Origin: Bdellovibrio bacteriovorus str. Tiberius
GTDB taxonomy: Bacteria; Bdellovibrionota; Bdellovibrionia; Bdellovibrionales; Bdellovibrionaceae
Assembly (NCBI RefSeq): GCF_000317895.1
Contig: NC_019567.1
Span: 3,720,001 to 3,784,000 of the forward strand
DNA: 64,000 bases
Reading direction: 5' to 3'
Position 1 is the stretch's first letter. Each line of letters opens with the position of its first letter. The position numbers and the translations under genes were made by a program. This document shows positions 36,269 through 44,083 of the stretch, piece after piece. The notes below the pieces were generated by a model that did not search any database, was not told where the DNA came from, and worked only from the letters and a program-made list of their open reading frames with translations.

Positions 36269-36927
36269 GATTTTTTCTTTCGTACCGGAGCCGCCGGAGT
36301 CATTTCCACAAGGGCGTTGATGGCTTCGGTCCAGCGGTCGCGAATCGCCGCTTTTGAACGGGTGTCTTTGATTCCATCGTGCATGAACGCCAGCATGGAT
36401 TTGCCAGGAACCCGGCCCATCACATAAATCTGCACAATCGTGGGCTTGTGCCATTCCGGATCCTGCCAGCTCATGCGCAGGCGCTCGCCTTCTTTCATGG
36501 TGCGGATTTCTCCGAAGTAGCCATCTTCGGTTTCAAAAACATTCTTGGGCTTAAACTTGAAACGAGACAAAGGCTTCAGCCACACGGCCTGACCTTCCGG
36601 GGATTCCAGCAGTTTCCAAAGTTTATCCGCGCTGATATAAAAGGTTCGTGTCACCGTGGCGGAAAGCTCGCCTTTTTGATTGCGGCCTTCCTGACGACGG
36701 CCGATGTGAACCTCATAACCTGAAGTCACAATCTGACGCCACCATTCCTTCAACTTGAAAGGTTTCTTTCCCAGCAAAGCCACGATCTCTTTGTGGGAAA
36801 GATTTTTTGCCCCTTGGTCATTCAGAATTCTGACCCACTGATCCCAGTTCTTGCCCGTGTGTTTTTCCACGGAAACTGCAGTGACCCTGTTTAAAACCTC
36901 AATGACGACAGGTGCTTTTTTGGTCAT
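36265..36927 (-). CDS. SRPBCC protein with N-terminal DUF4287-like region
   Basis: 220 residues from ATG 36927. Residues ~10-75 ('VEKHTGKNWDQWVRILNDQGAKNLSHKEIVALLG') fit the DUF4287 helical region; residues ~90-205 are an AHSA1-type SRPBCC fold ('TRTFYISADKLWKLLESPEGQAVWL', 'GEIRTMKEGERLRMSWQDPEW'). SRPBCC domains bind hydrophobic ligands in a deep pocket. It follows the DUF4097 gene by 6 bp on the minus strand and overlaps the 3' end of the lipoprotein gene by 4 bp. Confidence 0.8.
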   Translation of the reverse strand: MTKKAPVVIEVLNRVTAVSVEKHTGKNWDQWVRILNDQGAKNLSHKEIVALLGKKPFKLKEWWRQIVTSGYEVHIGRRQEGRNQKGELSATVTRTFYISADKLWKLLESPEGQAVWLKPLSRFKFKPKNVFETEDGYFGEIRTMKEGERLRMSWQDPEWHKPTIVQIYVMGRVPGKSMLAFMHDGIKDTRSKAAIRDRWTEAINALVEMTPAAPVRKKKS

Positions 36928-36933
36928 GCGCAA

Positions 36934-37656
36934 TTACGGAGCTTTCTTAATATGCAGGTTCGCGGCACCAGACTGCAATTTCACTTTGAATCCGGCATTT
37001 TTCGTATCGCCCAGTTCATTGGTCATTTTTCCACCCACAGAAATAAAGCTGGTCTGAATTTTCGCATCAGCCGGCAGGGTCAGTTCTACGTTGCCGCTGC
37101 CGGATTTGATCTCGAACTCACCCGTGGCTGGCAAGGCGGCATATGCAGCCTTCACCGTGCCGGAACCCATTTTCAGCTCGGATTTGCCCGTCAGGGATTT
37201 CACGCTGATTTCCGCATTTCCAGCAGAACCATCCAGTTCGTGCACGTCAGCGTCGATCGTCACTTGGCCATTGCCGATTTTAAAGTCAATGTCCCCTTTG
37301 GTTCCGGTGACAGCGATGTTCCCAGAGCCCGTTTTCACATCCAGCTCGACCACTTTGGGCAGAAGCACGGTGAAATGGGTGGTGCAGTCTGATTTTTTAA
37401 AGACACCTTTGCGGGACACTTCCACATCCAGATCCGTGCCCTTTTGTTTGAATTCCAGGCGGCAGGACTTGGTGAAGTCGGTTTTTTCAGCCGTGATCAC
37501 GATTTTATCCTCATGAGCCCCTTCAATTTTGATGTTTCCGTTCAGATTTTCGATATCGAAACTATGAATGGTTTTCGCATCAAACTCTTTTACTTCCGTC
37601 TCGGCCGCCAAAGCCAAGGGACTGATAAACAGGGCCAGTAGTGCTGTAAATTTCAT
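36934..37656 (-). CDS. Exported DUF4097 beta-strand repeat protein
   Basis: 240 residues from ATG 37656 (GGAGG 5 bp upstream), signal peptide MKFTALLALFISPLALAA. The mature part is a repeating beta-helix-like series: 'IHSFDIENLNGNIKIEGAHED', 'LDVKTGSGNIAVTGTKGDIDFKIGNGQVTI', 'ELDGSAGNAEISVKSLTGKSELKMGSGTVKA', 'FEIKSGSGNVELTLPADAKIQT'. This is the DUF4097/DUF4098 family of putative surface or adhesin-like proteins. Two Cys are present. Shares an operon with the SRPBCC gene downstream. Confidence 0.8.
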   Translation of the reverse strand: MKFTALLALFISPLALAAETEVKEFDAKTIHSFDIENLNGNIKIEGAHEDKIVITAEKTDFTKSCRLEFKQKGTDLDVEVSRKGVFKKSDCTTHFTVLLPKVVELDVKTGSGNIAVTGTKGDIDFKIGNGQVTIDADVHELDGSAGNAEISVKSLTGKSELKMGSGTVKAAYAALPATGEFEIKSGSGNVELTLPADAKIQTSFISVGGKMTNELGDTKNAGFKVKLQSGAANLHIKKAP

Positions 37657-37836
37657 AAGTCCTCCTACAAACATAATTCATTTATTAAGCCGCCAAGCCC
37701 CCCTATTTTCAAGCCAAGAGCACACGGCCAGGCCTTTTCACCGGGAGTTTTTTCCAAGGCCCCCTTTCAGATGGGGAAAGGGTTGCGTTTCCCGCCTGAA
37801 ACACGTAAAAAAACAGCTTTCAAAAGGACCCTTCCG

Positions 37837-39432
37837 ATGATCAGCACGAACAATGTAAGTTTGCGTTTTGGCGGCAAAAAACTCTTCGAAGAAGTGAATG
37901 TAAAGTTCACCCCAGGCAACTGCTATGGCCTGATTGGCGCCAACGGGGCTGGCAAGTCCACGTTCCTGAAAGTTCTTTCCAAAGAAATCGAGCCCAACAC
38001 CGGCGAAGTGATCATCGGCTCTGATCAGCGTCTGTCTATCCTGAAGCAGGATCACTATGCCTATGACGAATTCCCGGTACTGAAGACCGTTCTGATGGGG
38101 AATGACCGCCTGTACAAGGTGATGGAAGAAAAAGACGCTCTTTATGCAAAGGCGGACTTTTCGGAAGCGGACGGCGTTCGTGCTTCTGACCTGGAAACCG
38201 AATTTGCGGAACTGAACGGCTGGGAAGCAGAATCCGAAGCGGCCGTGATGCTGGCTGGCCTGGCAATCCCGGAAGAACTGCACGGCAAACTGATGAAAGA
38301 GCTTACCGGCGGCGAAAAAGTAAAAGTGCTTCTGGCGCAGGCCCTGTTTGGCCGCCCGGACATTCTGCTGCTGGATGAGCCGACGAATCACTTGGACATC
38401 TATGCGATCCAGTGGCTGGAAGAATTCCTGCTGAACTTTGAAAACACCGTCATCGTGATTTCGCACGATCGTCACTTCCTGAACAAAGTCTGCTCGCACA
38501 TTGCTGACATCGACTTTGGCAAAGTGACCACTTACACCGGGAACTATGATTTCTGGAGACAGGCCAGCGAACTGAATCAGCGCCTGCGCGAAGATCAGAA
38601 CAAGAAAAGCTCTGACAAGGCCGAAGAACTGAAGGCCTTCATTGCCCGCTTTAGCGCCAATGCCTCGAAATCCCGTCAGGCCTCTTCCCGTCAAAAACAA
38701 CTGGAAAAACTGGAGTTCGTGGATCTGCCGGCATCTTCCCGCAAAAAGCCGTTCATCGGCTTTGATATCAAACGCGAACTGGGGAACGATGTCCTGGTCG
38801 TTGATAAGCTGACCAAAACCTGGGAAGGCGAAACTCTGCTGAAAAACCTGAGCTTCACCCTGAAAAAAGGCGACAAAGTCGCTCTTCTGGGTCGCAATGA
38901 CCTGGCAAAGACACTTCTTTTGGAAATCATCTCTGGCGAAATGCAGGCTGATTCCGGAACTTACAACTGGGGTATTACCACTTCTGTCGGCTATTTCCCG
39001 ACGGACAACTCCCGTTACTTCAATGGCGAAGAAGAAACTCTGGTGGACTGGCTGCGCCCTTACTCCACAGAAAAAGACGAAACCTTCCTGCGTGGATTCC
39101 TGGGTAAAATGCTTTTCGGCGGCACTGATGCTCTGAAACAGCCCAAGGTTCTTTCCGGAGGCGAAAAGGTTCGCTGCATGTTCTCTAAACTGATGTTGTC
39201 AGGTGCGAACATTCTGATTCTGGACGGACCAACGAGTCACTTGGATCTGGAAAGCATCACGGCCGTGAATGAAGGCTTAAGCCGCTTTAAGGGCACTGTG
39301 ATCTTCACGTCCCACGACCATGAACTGATTCAAACCGTGGCCAACAGAATTATCGAAATTGATCAGGGTGTGGTTTACGACAATCACATCACTTACGAAG
39401 AGTACCTTGCTTCCAAGCAAGTGACTCACTAA
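37837..39432 (+). CDS. ABC-F ATPase with degenerate second nucleotide site
   Basis: 531 residues from ATG 37837 (AAAAGGA upstream). No membrane domain; ABC-F proteins act on ribosomes. The first cassette is complete: Walker A 'GANGAGKST' (34-42), signature 'LTGGEKVKVLLAQAL', Walker B plus Glu 'ILLLDEPTNHLD'. A charged linker follows. In the second cassette the Walker A is 'GRNDLAKT', with Ala in place of the last Gly, and the Walker B is 'ILILDGPTSHLD', lacking the catalytic Glu; its signature 'LSGGEKVRCMF' and 'TSHDHEL' are intact. It resembles the YbiT-like branch. The two ATP sites are therefore likely unequal. Confidence 0.88.
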   Translation: MISTNNVSLRFGGKKLFEEVNVKFTPGNCYGLIGANGAGKSTFLKVLSKEIEPNTGEVIIGSDQRLSILKQDHYAYDEFPVLKTVLMGNDRLYKVMEEKDALYAKADFSEADGVRASDLETEFAELNGWEAESEAAVMLAGLAIPEELHGKLMKELTGGEKVKVLLAQALFGRPDILLLDEPTNHLDIYAIQWLEEFLLNFENTVIVISHDRHFLNKVCSHIADIDFGKVTTYTGNYDFWRQASELNQRLREDQNKKSSDKAEELKAFIARFSANASKSRQASSRQKQLEKLEFVDLPASSRKKPFIGFDIKRELGNDVLVVDKLTKTWEGETLLKNLSFTLKKGDKVALLGRNDLAKTLLLEIISGEMQADSGTYNWGITTSVGYFPTDNSRYFNGEEETLVDWLRPYSTEKDETFLRGFLGKMLFGGTDALKQPKVLSGGEKVRCMFSKLMLSGANILILDGPTSHLDLESITAVNEGLSRFKGTVIFTSHDHELIQTVANRIIEIDQGVVYDNHITYEEYLASKQVTH

Positions 39433-40157
39433 CGACTGTCACGGGCCTTAAGATCACGTGAATTAAAAGGCCCGTGAATTTCCTCTGCATGGCGCAGGTG
39501 AAGCAGCTGACGCTCCACCATCAGATCAAAGACCTCCAGAAGGTTGTCATGCGGGCGCTGTTTCAGATTCAGCCCCAGATCCCCACCCAACAATTCAATC
39601 GTCTGATGAACCGCTTCGATGGTGGAATAGCAGAATTCCTTCGGCTGTTTGCGAACTCGAAACGCTGACGGTTTTTCAGGAGAAAAACAGATCTTGGGAA
39701 GGGCGTGAAGGTTATGGCTTTCACGCATCATCTTTTTTGCTGTGGCCCACGTGCCATCAATCACAAACACGGTCAGTCTTTTTCCCGCGGGCACCAGACT
39801 TTGCCGCGCCAGCGGGTTCATCAACGACAGGTCACTGGAATCCCGCCCCGGATAAAGAATCACGCAGTGATTCGCCGGATCCCTGATCAAGGCATTGACC
39901 TGCGGGTTCTCGCTGAAATTCTGTCCAGAGATTAAATAAGACTTTTCCAGACACAAAGACGTCATGCGCCCGGTGGCGATGCGCCGGCGCACCTCAATGG
40001 GATGAATCAACAGAACAAAACTGATTTGGGGATCAAACCTTTCAATAGCGTGGCAATAACAGGCTTTTCCCGGCTGCATGCAGGAATAACACAGCGGCCG
40101 GCCCAACTGAAAGCCCTGCTGTTGTGTTTTGCGCTCCTGATATTTTTTTAAATCCAA
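39429..40157 (-). CDS. DTW-domain protein (tRNA aminocarboxypropyltransferase-like)
   Basis: 242 residues if started at TTG 40157, 8 bp after GGGAG; a longer frame to 40289 would run into the divergent DUF1993 start, so I prefer the shorter one. The DTW domain has an N-terminal Cys cluster ('LCYSCMQPGKACYCHAI') and the name-giving Asp-x-Thr-Trp in 'VFVIDGTWATAKKMMRESHNL', followed by 'RVRKQPKEFCYSTIEAV'. In E. coli such enzymes (TapT and relatives) add an aminocarboxypropyl group from SAM to tRNA uridine. Converges with the ABC-F gene with a 4-bp overlap. Confidence 0.8.
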   Translation of the reverse strand: MDLKKYQERKTQQQGFQLGRPLCYSCMQPGKACYCHAIERFDPQISFVLLIHPIEVRRRIATGRMTSLCLEKSYLISGQNFSENPQVNALIRDPANHCVILYPGRDSSDLSLMNPLARQSLVPAGKRLTVFVIDGTWATAKKMMRESHNLHALPKICFSPEKPSAFRVRKQPKEFCYSTIEAVHQTIELLGGDLGLNLKQRPHDNLLEVFDLMVERQLLHLRHAEEIHGPFNSRDLKARDSR

Positions 40158-40261
40158 TGGCCTGACTCCCGCTGCAGGCAATGAGTCTAACCGCAACACA
40201 GAACTTGTCACTGGGAAAAGCCTCTGCTCTAATTCTTCTGCACTGTTCACCGGAGGTTTCC

Positions 40262-40768
40262 ATGCTTTACGAAATGACTGTTCCCCCATTTATCAAAACT
40301 CTTAAAAATCTTTCCGCACTTCTGGACAAGGGTGCTCACCTGGCCGAGACAAAAAAGTTTGATGTCGAGGTTCTGTTGAACTCCCGACTGGCACCGGATC
40401 AGTTCCCGCTGACTCGTCAGATTCAGATCGCCTGCGATACAGCGAAACTGGGTGTGGCACGTTTGACAGGCAAAGAAGCTCCTTCCCATCCAGACACCGA
40501 AAAAACTTTGCCGGAACTAAAAGCGCGTATCGAAAGCACGATTGCTTTCCTGGAATCAGTTTCTGCCAATGATTTTGCTGGCTCTGAAAAGAAGCACATC
40601 TCTCAGCCCCGCTGGGAAGGAAAGTACCTGACTGGAGAAGACTACGTTTTGCATCACGCGATTCCGAACATCTATTTCCATGTCACAACGGCTTACTCCA
40701 TCCTTCGCCACAACGGCGTGGAGGTTGGCAAAAAAGATTTCCTGGGCGCCCTGCCATTTAAGTCCTAG
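40262..40768 (+). CDS. DUF1993 family protein
   Basis: 168 residues from ATG 40262, after CCGGAGG. The pattern 'PPFIKTLKNLSALLDKGAHLAETKK' to 'LAPDQFPLTRQIQIACDTAKLGVARLTGKE' and 'YVLHHAIPNIYFHVTTAYSILRHNGVEVGKKDFLG' is the DUF1993 family, a DinB-like four-helix bundle. Three His (YVLHH, YFHV) could bind metal as in DinB proteins. Soluble and cytoplasmic; function unknown. Confidence 0.87.
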   Translation: MLYEMTVPPFIKTLKNLSALLDKGAHLAETKKFDVEVLLNSRLAPDQFPLTRQIQIACDTAKLGVARLTGKEAPSHPDTEKTLPELKARIESTIAFLESVSANDFAGSEKKHISQPRWEGKYLTGEDYVLHHAIPNIYFHVTTAYSILRHNGVEVGKKDFLGALPFKS

Positions 40769-40778
40769 TCAGCTGCTA

Positions 40779-40812
40779 GTGAGCATGTTGAAGAGAAATT
40801 CGACATGCTCAC
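40779..40812. repeat. Strong 12-bp hairpin after the DUF1993 gene
   Basis: GTGAGCATGTTG (40779-40790) pairs with CGACATGCTCAC (40801-40812), one G-T wobble, loop AAGAGAAATT. No T-tract follows. It lies 10 bp after the stop and may be an mRNA 3'-end or attenuator-like structure. The remaining 200 bp up to the transpeptidase gene hold no further clear element apart from a TACAAT box at 40969-40974. Confidence 0.55.
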
Positions 40813-41012
40813 ATTCTGTCCCCTGTCCCCAATCCTCACACCAGACTTCCGTGTCGTTCCCTTTCTGAACTTGCATGAAGGTTCCCTTCGTCGGTCTTCC
40901 TGTCTGAAAAATTCTCTGTCATCCGTCCAAGCTTGTACGGAAATTACCAAATTTTTGCCCCCACAAAGTACAATGAGGACAAATCCCAACTCTCTAACCA
41001 ATGAGGTGTGGC

Positions 41013-41660
41013 ATGAGAACTCTACAACAAATAACAGGAGCAATAGCCGCTCTGCTGTTTTTGACAGTGAATACTGCCCAGGCAGAGCCCACCGAAACAA
41101 TGCAAAAACGCAGTCCTACCGTGATCGACGAGATCAACCCCTTTGACCCGAACATCGAGCAAGTACTGGAACAATTCGATAAAATTTACGAAGAAGAAAC
41201 CGGACAGTCCGCTCACCTTCCAGAGACTTATCTGGATGACATCGTGAATATCTTTGGCGGTTGCACTCGCAACAGCTGCGCGGTCTGGGCTCAAGTGGTG
41301 AAATCAAGTCAACGCATGTATCTGTATGTGAACGGATCCCTGCGCGGTTCATGGCTGGTATCCACCGGCATGTCGGGATACGGCACCCCTAACTTTGACA
41401 AACATCCCAACGGCCGTATCTATGATCGCTACAGCTCCAGCAAATTCCCCGGTGGCGACTATAATGGCTTGGGCAACATGCCTTATGCTGTCTTTATTAG
41501 TGGAGGATTTGCCCTGCACGGCACACCTCAAGGCAACTGGTCTAAGTTAGGCACCCGCGCATCCCACGGTTGTATTCGCATGCACCCTGATAACGGATAT
41601 GTCTTCAACCGGCTGGTGCGCAGCTACGGAAAATCAAATGTGTGGATTACGGTTCAATAG
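41013..41660 (+). CDS. Exported L,D-transpeptidase (YkuD domain)
   Basis: 215 residues from ATG 41013 (GAGG 6 bp upstream); signal peptide to NTAQA. Makes or remodels 3-3 cross-links in peptidoglycan, or attaches or exchanges D-amino acids. The catalytic motif 'HGTPQ...SHGCIRMHPDNG' contains His and the nucleophilic Cys of the YkuD family, in the periplasm. A Cys pair ('GGCTRNSCAVW') lies before the domain. In Bdellovibrio such enzymes remodel prey and self walls during predation, so this copy is a candidate of that type (inference). Single gene with its own promoter region. Confidence 0.9.
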   Translation: MRTLQQITGAIAALLFLTVNTAQAEPTETMQKRSPTVIDEINPFDPNIEQVLEQFDKIYEEETGQSAHLPETYLDDIVNIFGGCTRNSCAVWAQVVKSSQRMYLYVNGSLRGSWLVSTGMSGYGTPNFDKHPNGRIYDRYSSSKFPGGDYNGLGNMPYAVFISGGFALHGTPQGNWSKLGTRASHGCIRMHPDNGYVFNRLVRSYGKSNVWITVQ

Positions 41661-41726
41661 AGCACGTTGTGATGGAGCGTTCCGGGCAAGGGCCCCGTTC
41701 AAACCAGGACGGGGCTATGCATTTAA

Positions 41727-42206
41727 TTAACGGCGGCCGATATAGTTCGTGGGAATGGCGCTGCCACTCCAAAGATGAGTCTGATAGGCCCCGGTGCGAA
41801 CTTTCCTGGAAGTGATCTCAACATCAATGATGGCATTGAATTTAGCCTGGACGGCAAAGAAAGCCAGACGCAGCAGAGTCTCTTCACGATCCTCGCAATC
41901 AACAACCTTGAAAGCTTTTTCCGTGCGTTTGAAATTGCGGGTTTCCTTGCTTTGATCCTTGAAAAAGACCGCGATGTTGCGAGCTGCTTCCAGATCGGCA
42001 TCATAAGCTTCGACTTCCGGCATGACTTTGAAATCAAAGCACGGCGTGCAATAAGCCCCGTGGGAAAGCAATTCCGGAACCTTCGTCATAAAGGAAAAGC
42101 GGCCCTCTTCCAGAAACTGCGCACAGTTCTTACAGACCGCTTCTTTGCAACAGCCACACTGAAGCGTGGCTTTGGGTTTTTGGCATACACAACAAGTTGA
42201 ACTCAT
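41727..42206 (-). CDS. Cys-rich zinc-binding hypothetical protein
   Basis: 159 residues, no signal peptide. The N-terminus has 'CCVCQKPKATLQCGCCKEAVCKNCAQF' and later 'GAYCTPCFDF', a Cys arrangement like a B-box or zinc ribbon that could bind two zinc ions. The C-terminal ~60 residues ('RLAFFAVQAKFNAIIDVEITSRKV', 'WSGSAIP') recall YbjQ-like sequences, but weakly. Probably cytoplasmic. It lies downstream of, and on the same strand as, the 42248 gene, with 41 bp between them. Confidence 0.6.
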   Translation of the reverse strand: MSSTCCVCQKPKATLQCGCCKEAVCKNCAQFLEEGRFSFMTKVPELLSHGAYCTPCFDFKVMPEVEAYDADLEAARNIAVFFKDQSKETRNFKRTEKAFKVVDCEDREETLLRLAFFAVQAKFNAIIDVEITSRKVRTGAYQTHLWSGSAIPTNYIGRR

Positions 42207-42247
42207 GCCCCAAAGCTATCACAGCTTCAGGGCAGATTCGACTGGAA

Positions 42248-42682
42248 CTATCGCAAACAATAACTTTCCACCGGGAATTTGAACTCGGCCGCCTCTTTTT
42301 TACACTGAGGCTGGATCTCGCCCAGGATTCCCGCCGGAGTCTGTTTGGAAAGACGGTTGAATTCATCAGAATCGGTCTCACGAATCAAAACCACAATGCT
42401 TTTGCCGTCTTCAGACAGCTTGGCGGACTGGGGTTTTACGTCACAAACAGACTCTTGATCCAGCACCGGCAGTTCCTGCCACGCCATGCGCCCACCCTGA
42501 CAATTCACGCGAAGCTCCATTGTATAAGGACGCCCCAGCTTGTCGCCCACTTTTCGGGTGGTGATCATGGCCTGACCGCCGCCTTTTAAATCCAGGGTTT
42601 TTTCACCCACCACGTCAGTCGCTGCCACCGCAGACAAAGAAGCCCCCGTCAAAATCATCAAAGTAAAAATAATTCTTTTCAT
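42248..42682 (-). CDS. Small exported hypothetical protein
   Basis: 144 residues with signal peptide MKRIIFTLMILTGASLSAVAA. Four Cys in the mature part (VNCQGG, SVCDVK, PQCKKE, SYCLR) could give two disulfides. The start lies 3 bp after the stop of the VanY/extensin-like lipoprotein gene, so the two are likely translated from one mRNA. I do not recognise the family. Confidence 0.65.
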   Translation of the reverse strand: MKRIIFTLMILTGASLSAVAATDVVGEKTLDLKGGGQAMITTRKVGDKLGRPYTMELRVNCQGGRMAWQELPVLDQESVCDVKPQSAKLSEDGKSIVVLIRETDSDEFNRLSKQTPAGILGEIQPQCKKEAAEFKFPVESYCLR

Positions 42683-42685
42683 AAG

Positions 42686-43504
42686 TTACCCCGCACAGAA
42701 TGGAAATGAGAGATGAATATGATCGTTATGCAAACTGTTTCCGCCAAGCTCTGAACCCGGAATACCAATCGAGCCGCTGTATTCCCGCTGACCCGGCCGG
42801 CATTTCGATGGCATCGTGTCCTTCCAGCACTGGCGGAAGGCATTGTAAAACTTGGCCGTCGTGCCCTTAAAGTCCCGCACATGGGTGCTGACCGAAGTCG
42901 CCTTGCCGGTGCGGTCGTAAATAATGAACTTCACAATATCAATCGCGCGGGCGTAAGCATGCATGCTCAAGCTTGAAGAATTTCGGGCATTGCGGTTCAC
43001 GTAAGTTCCCCAGTGACGGATGAAGACCCGCTCTGGTTGCGAATACCCTGCCGCCAACGAACCCTTTTCCACGCAGCCAAAGAAGTGCTTGTTCAAGTGC
43101 TCAGCATAGGCCGGCAGCACCGTGCCATTACCGCACTTGGTATCACTGTCATAACCACCGCGCACGATGGCCTCTTTGTCACAGCCATCCCAGGTTTTAC
43201 CCAAGCCATATGCCAGCGTCTGGGTGCCAGGCTTGAAAGAGAAAAACAGACCCGCCAAAGGTGGCGTTGTTGTTTCCACCTCTTCTTCCTCTTCCGGGAC
43301 ACTCGGTGTGGTCGGAACTTCAGGATCAGGGGTTGCACCACCTTGAGCGCTGTCCGGATTCCCTGAAGCCCACTCGCCGTCTCCACTGGCACCAGCACAT
43401 CCTACCACCAGGGACAGACCTGCCAAGACCAGCAAAAACCGAACTGAAATTTTATTTTTATTCGAGGACTCTAAGACACTTTTTAAGTTTGTGTGTTTTG
43501 CCAT
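42686..43504 (-). CDS. Lipoprotein with extensin-C/VanY-like (M15-type) domain
   Basis: 272 residues from ATG 43504. The signal has a long n-region and ends in the lipobox 'LVVGCAG'. A low-complexity linker follows (PEVPTTPSVPEEEEEVETTTP). The C-terminal ~150 residues contain 'SLSMHAYARAIDI', which fits the Ser-x-His-x6-Asp zinc motif, and 'HNDHIHLS', the second His pair: the signature of the M15/VanY and extensin-like C-terminal folds. Eight or more Cys suggest disulfides. A role in cutting peptidoglycan peptides is likely by fold, not shown. Probable operon with the 42248 gene. Confidence 0.8.
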   Translation of the reverse strand: MAKHTNLKSVLESSNKNKISVRFLLVLAGLSLVVGCAGASGDGEWASGNPDSAQGGATPDPEVPTTPSVPEEEEEVETTTPPLAGLFFSFKPGTQTLAYGLGKTWDGCDKEAIVRGGYDSDTKCGNGTVLPAYAEHLNKHFFGCVEKGSLAAGYSQPERVFIRHWGTYVNRNARNSSSLSMHAYARAIDIVKFIIYDRTGKATSVSTHVRDFKGTTAKFYNAFRQCWKDTMPSKCRPGQREYSGSIGIPGSELGGNSLHNDHIHLSFPFCAG

Positions 43505-43584
43505 TGCCTGAGTCTTCTTTAACAACTCTGTAACTGAAAAGACCCTTAGACCAGTTTCCAGACCTATTTAAGACCAAAGAAGCG

Positions 43585-43624
43585 CAAACAAACAAACTTA
43601 AAACCCGCTACTGCAGCAGGTTTT
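43585..43624 (-). terminator. Terminator after the ATL gene
   Basis: On the minus strand a 10-bp stem (AAAACCTGCT / AGCGGGTTTT, one wobble, loop GCAGT; plus-strand 43600-43624) is followed by AAGTTTGTTTGTTTG. It is about 20 bp after the 43645 stop. Confidence 0.75.
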
Positions 43625-43644
43625 ACGAGGATACTCAGAACCGG

Positions 43645-44004
43645 TTAAGAAAACATGCGTGGCTTTTGCGAAGCGCGCTTCACCGGCGCCACTTTTTTCT
43701 TCCACTGAAAAACTGACATATCAATCACATCGCCTTCACCGAACTGCACACCTTCAGAAATTAAAAGCTTCTTTTGCTGACGATAGGATTTCGTCCCGGG
43801 CGGAAAAGAAATCTTTCCTTTCGAATTCAAAACCCGCTGCCACGGAAGCTTATGACTTTCAGAACAGGAATGCAGCAGCCACGCCACCCCGCGGGATCCT
43901 TGAGGCTTCCCCGCCAAGGCCGCGATCTGCCCATAGGTGGCCACTTTCCCTTCCGGGATCTTTTTGATCAGCTTAAGAACCTTCTCGGAAAATACTTCGC
44001 TCAT
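43645..44004 (-). CDS. Alkyltransferase-like (ATL) DNA-binding protein
   Basis: 119 residues. Related to the DNA-binding half of O6-alkylguanine-DNA alkyltransferase: 'KIPEGKVATYGQIAALAGKPQGSRGVAWLLHS' includes the HTH and Arg finger. The active-site PCHR is replaced by 'LPWQRVLNSKGKIS', so the Cys that accepts the alkyl group is a Trp, as in ATL/YbaZ proteins. These bind O6-alkylguanine and hand it to nucleotide excision repair. The C-terminal tail (residues 90-119) is basic. Divergent from the AbgT gene, 79 bp apart. Confidence 0.92.
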   Translation of the reverse strand: MSEVFSEKVLKLIKKIPEGKVATYGQIAALAGKPQGSRGVAWLLHSCSESHKLPWQRVLNSKGKISFPPGTKSYRQQKKLLISEGVQFGEGDVIDMSVFQWKKKVAPVKRASQKPRMFS

Positions 44005-44083
44005 AACTCATCTTACTTTGTCTTTAATATGTGACAAGTACTTACAAATATTAAAAGATATTCGCTTGAGGGGGAATTTCCAC

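Noticed and set aside
37738-38700. 320-residue open frame on the minus strand inside the ABC-F gene
   Set aside because: It lies wholly opposite a gene with clear ATPase motifs, has no ribosome site and its product shows only low-complexity Phe/Gln/Val patterns expected from antisense reading.
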